A program made the position numbers and the translations under genes. Shown here one piece after another: positions 61,781 through 64,000 of a stretch of DNA of 64,000 nt (position 1 is its first letter; each line of letters opens with the position of its first letter). Origin of the DNA: Misgurnus anguillicaudatus (lineage: Eukaryota > Chordata > Actinopteri > Cypriniformes > Cobitidae); the NCBI RefSeq assembly GCF_027580225.2, contig NC_073339.2:39794501-39858500 (forward strand), written 5' to 3'. A model generated the notes under the pieces. That model worked only from the letters and a program-made list of their open reading frames with translations. It was not told the DNA's origin and did no database searches.

Positions 61781-64000
61781 GTACAGTGACTCATTTGTTT
61801 ATTGCTTTCATCATGTGTTGGAAATATTAACTAAAACAAATGCATAATCAAGCAAAATCTGTTTGCTGGCCAGCCTCTATAATGAATGTTAAAATTTTCA
61901 CAGAATCTTGATTGATTCCCACTGTTGCAATTTAAAACAGCATATTGTAGAAACCAAAACGTTGTGATTTTTTTATCCACCCACTGCATGGTGGGCGGCT
62001 GAAAAGACGCAAGTTACAGACTTGATCGAGCTTGATCTCAAGGTTACAAGTTAAGATTCGCACTTGTACACCGTTTTGATTTTAAGGTTAAAAGTTAAGA
62101 TTGAAACTTACACAGATCACGAACCTTCTAGATTCGTCTCCATATGTTAAAATCTGAATGTAAGTGTGAATGTAGGCTTTCTTGTACTACGACAAACATG
62201 CACATTCATTAGTTGGTTTCTTTGCTGCTTTTATTTTACTGTATGAGAGTAAGGACATCAATTCGCGTCCTTCACACCCTGAGAAATACTTGCTTCAAGG
62301 TAGAGCTCGAGAAAGAACTTTCAAAACAAAAGGTCTTATGAAAAGATCTGTTCACTGCTATTTATAAGGTATAAAATCAGTTTAATAAAAAAACAAAAAC
62401 ACTAAGTGCACTTCATAGACAATATTCAATTTTCATCTGAGATTTAAGTATTTAGACTTATAACGGCTCACTGACCCACAGCTTTTCGCCACATTACTGC
62501 TAAATATGGGTGCCAACCCTCCTTAATCCCCTTCTGTTCATGCAGACTTAGGTTATGTACAACTGTGACCATCACAATCCACAACTAAATTCACTACTGA
62601 AAAATTCATGGGGTGACAGTCGCATTAACAGTACATTAAATATGCATAGCGTGTACAGAACCAAACCAAACAACTACTGTAGTTGCAATGACATCATTCT
62701 GCTTTGGACACCGGCGTGTCATCTAAGGTGATGCTAAAAATTGTCTTGTTTTTCACTACTGTAATTGTATGGTCCAGATAAAGCTTTTCTCACGTAACCT
62801 TTTCTATACTGAAGGTCTGGGAACCATGGCAGCTTTGAATGGCCAGAGCATGTAATGCAACCAATCATGTTTTGTTTTGTGCCGCATCATGTTTAGGGGC
62901 TTGCAGATGTTGCCACAATAACAGACCGTGTGCAACCATCATTTACAAACGTTTCTAAAGTTTAAAACAACAATAGCAAACACGTTGAAATACCTTGCAT
63001 ACTTTTAAACGTACAGCATTTATTTAATCTTGATAAAGCATATTTTGTTACCAATGTAAACATGAAAGCTTTTTTCTTCGATCAGAAGGCTTTGTTTTGT
63101 GTTTTCGGGCTACCGTAAAAGATCGCATCACACACATCTTTCGGAAATCCTGTGTAATTCAACCAATCAGAGAACGACTAGAGTATTTACAGAAAAGTAT
63201 TCCATATGCATCAGACGTTCAGCCAACGGGCCGTGATAAAGCTAAATACTTCCCAGCATGAGCCTAAACATCTTTTGTCGAAAATATTTAACCCCAAAAT
63301 GTTCGGGAGTTACTCTTTTTGAAAACAACAGTTTTTGAGGCACGGATCAGATTATTTATCAGATCTGCAAAAAAGGGGTTGGAAAAATCTAATTACAAAT
63401 AAAGAAATTACAAACATTTATAAAAAAGAACAAAGTTGGACATTAAGTAAGGTCTAAAATTAGCATTAGGTACAGAAATCAAATGAAATGAATAATAACA
63501 CTGTCTTTATTGTATAAATTAAATATAATTATTATTATTATTTAGAGCTACAGAAGTGATTTTCTCTTCATCTTGGGTCGTTTGATTAACATTAAAGACA
63601 CAGACTTAAGTAGGTTAATTGAGGTTACTGTTTTTTTAAGACCAAATAAGTGTATGCACTACTGAGTGCACTTAAACACGCCTGTGCACAGAGACCGAGG
63701 GCGAATTCCAAAGAGGGCAGCATAAACAGTCGCTCCACATAAAAATGTTACGTTGTTTTTCAATGCTCTATTTGCCAAATGTATGTTAATGGACTACAAA
63801 ATGAGATATAGGGACGCAACTCTTTCTAAAGTATGCACATTAAGAGTTCTGATCTTTGAAGGGCGTAGTGATGATCACGTCTGACTGGAGCTGGACCGGA
63901 CACATTCAGCAGCATGTGCGTCTGTGTGTACACTTAGCGCCTTTTTGCGGTTAAATACATCCACACTGCAGAAATGTTGCTTCAGACAAGCACGTGCAGG
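61781..64000. other. utrn second intron, no further exon recognised
   Basis: No segment resembling the next calponin-homology exon was found before the window ends. No clear mobile-element ends were seen. Confidence 0.4.

Overview
This is vertebrate genomic DNA: AT-rich, intron-containing and crowded with nonautonomous DNA transposons, Tc1-like relics and tRNA-derived SINEs. The repeats and the proteins point to a ray-finned fish, probably a cypriniform such as a Danio relative. That identification is inference; no species can be read from the window.

Three protein-coding genes are supported, all by multi-exon conceptual splicing with matching phases and GT/AG boundaries. (1) Bases 6682-9086, minus strand: knstrn (kinastrin/SKAP), a 200-residue coiled-coil kinetochore and spindle protein in seven coding exons plus a leader exon. 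(2) Bases 9807-31888, plus strand: knl1 (CASC5/Spc105), the kinetochore scaffold, complete in 25 coding exons (about 1973 residues). It has SILK and RVSF PP1-docking motifs at the N-terminus, about 18 MELT-type repeats in one 4020-bp exon, and a C-terminal coiled coil plus RWD region. (3) From 40557, plus strand: the first two coding exons of utrn (utrophin), separated by a 21-kb intron; the gene runs off the right end.

Layout: 1-6650 is intergenic and repeat-filled. 6.68-9.8 kb holds knstrn and a roughly 0.7-kb divergent promoter shared with knl1. 9.8-31.9 kb is knl1, with its introns expanded by nested transposons, especially intron 19 (21.9-26.4 kb). 31.9-40.5 kb is intergenic and includes a 1-kb palindrome built from a THAP-domain-carrying element and a hAT element. 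40.5-64 kb is the 5' end of utrn, whose first large intron contains a Tc1 relic, a GC-rich possible internal promoter, two tRNA-SINEs and a roughly 2-kb array of 62-bp repeats.

Functionally, knstrn and knl1 both act at the mitotic kinetochore. KNL1 recruits PP1 and, through phosphorylated MELT repeats, BUB3-BUB1; KNSTRN works with astrin at kinetochore-microtubule attachments. Their head-to-head arrangement, with CHR-like and CCAAT sequences between them, suggests shared cell-cycle control. No CRISPR array, bacterial operon, rRNA or functional tRNA gene was seen.
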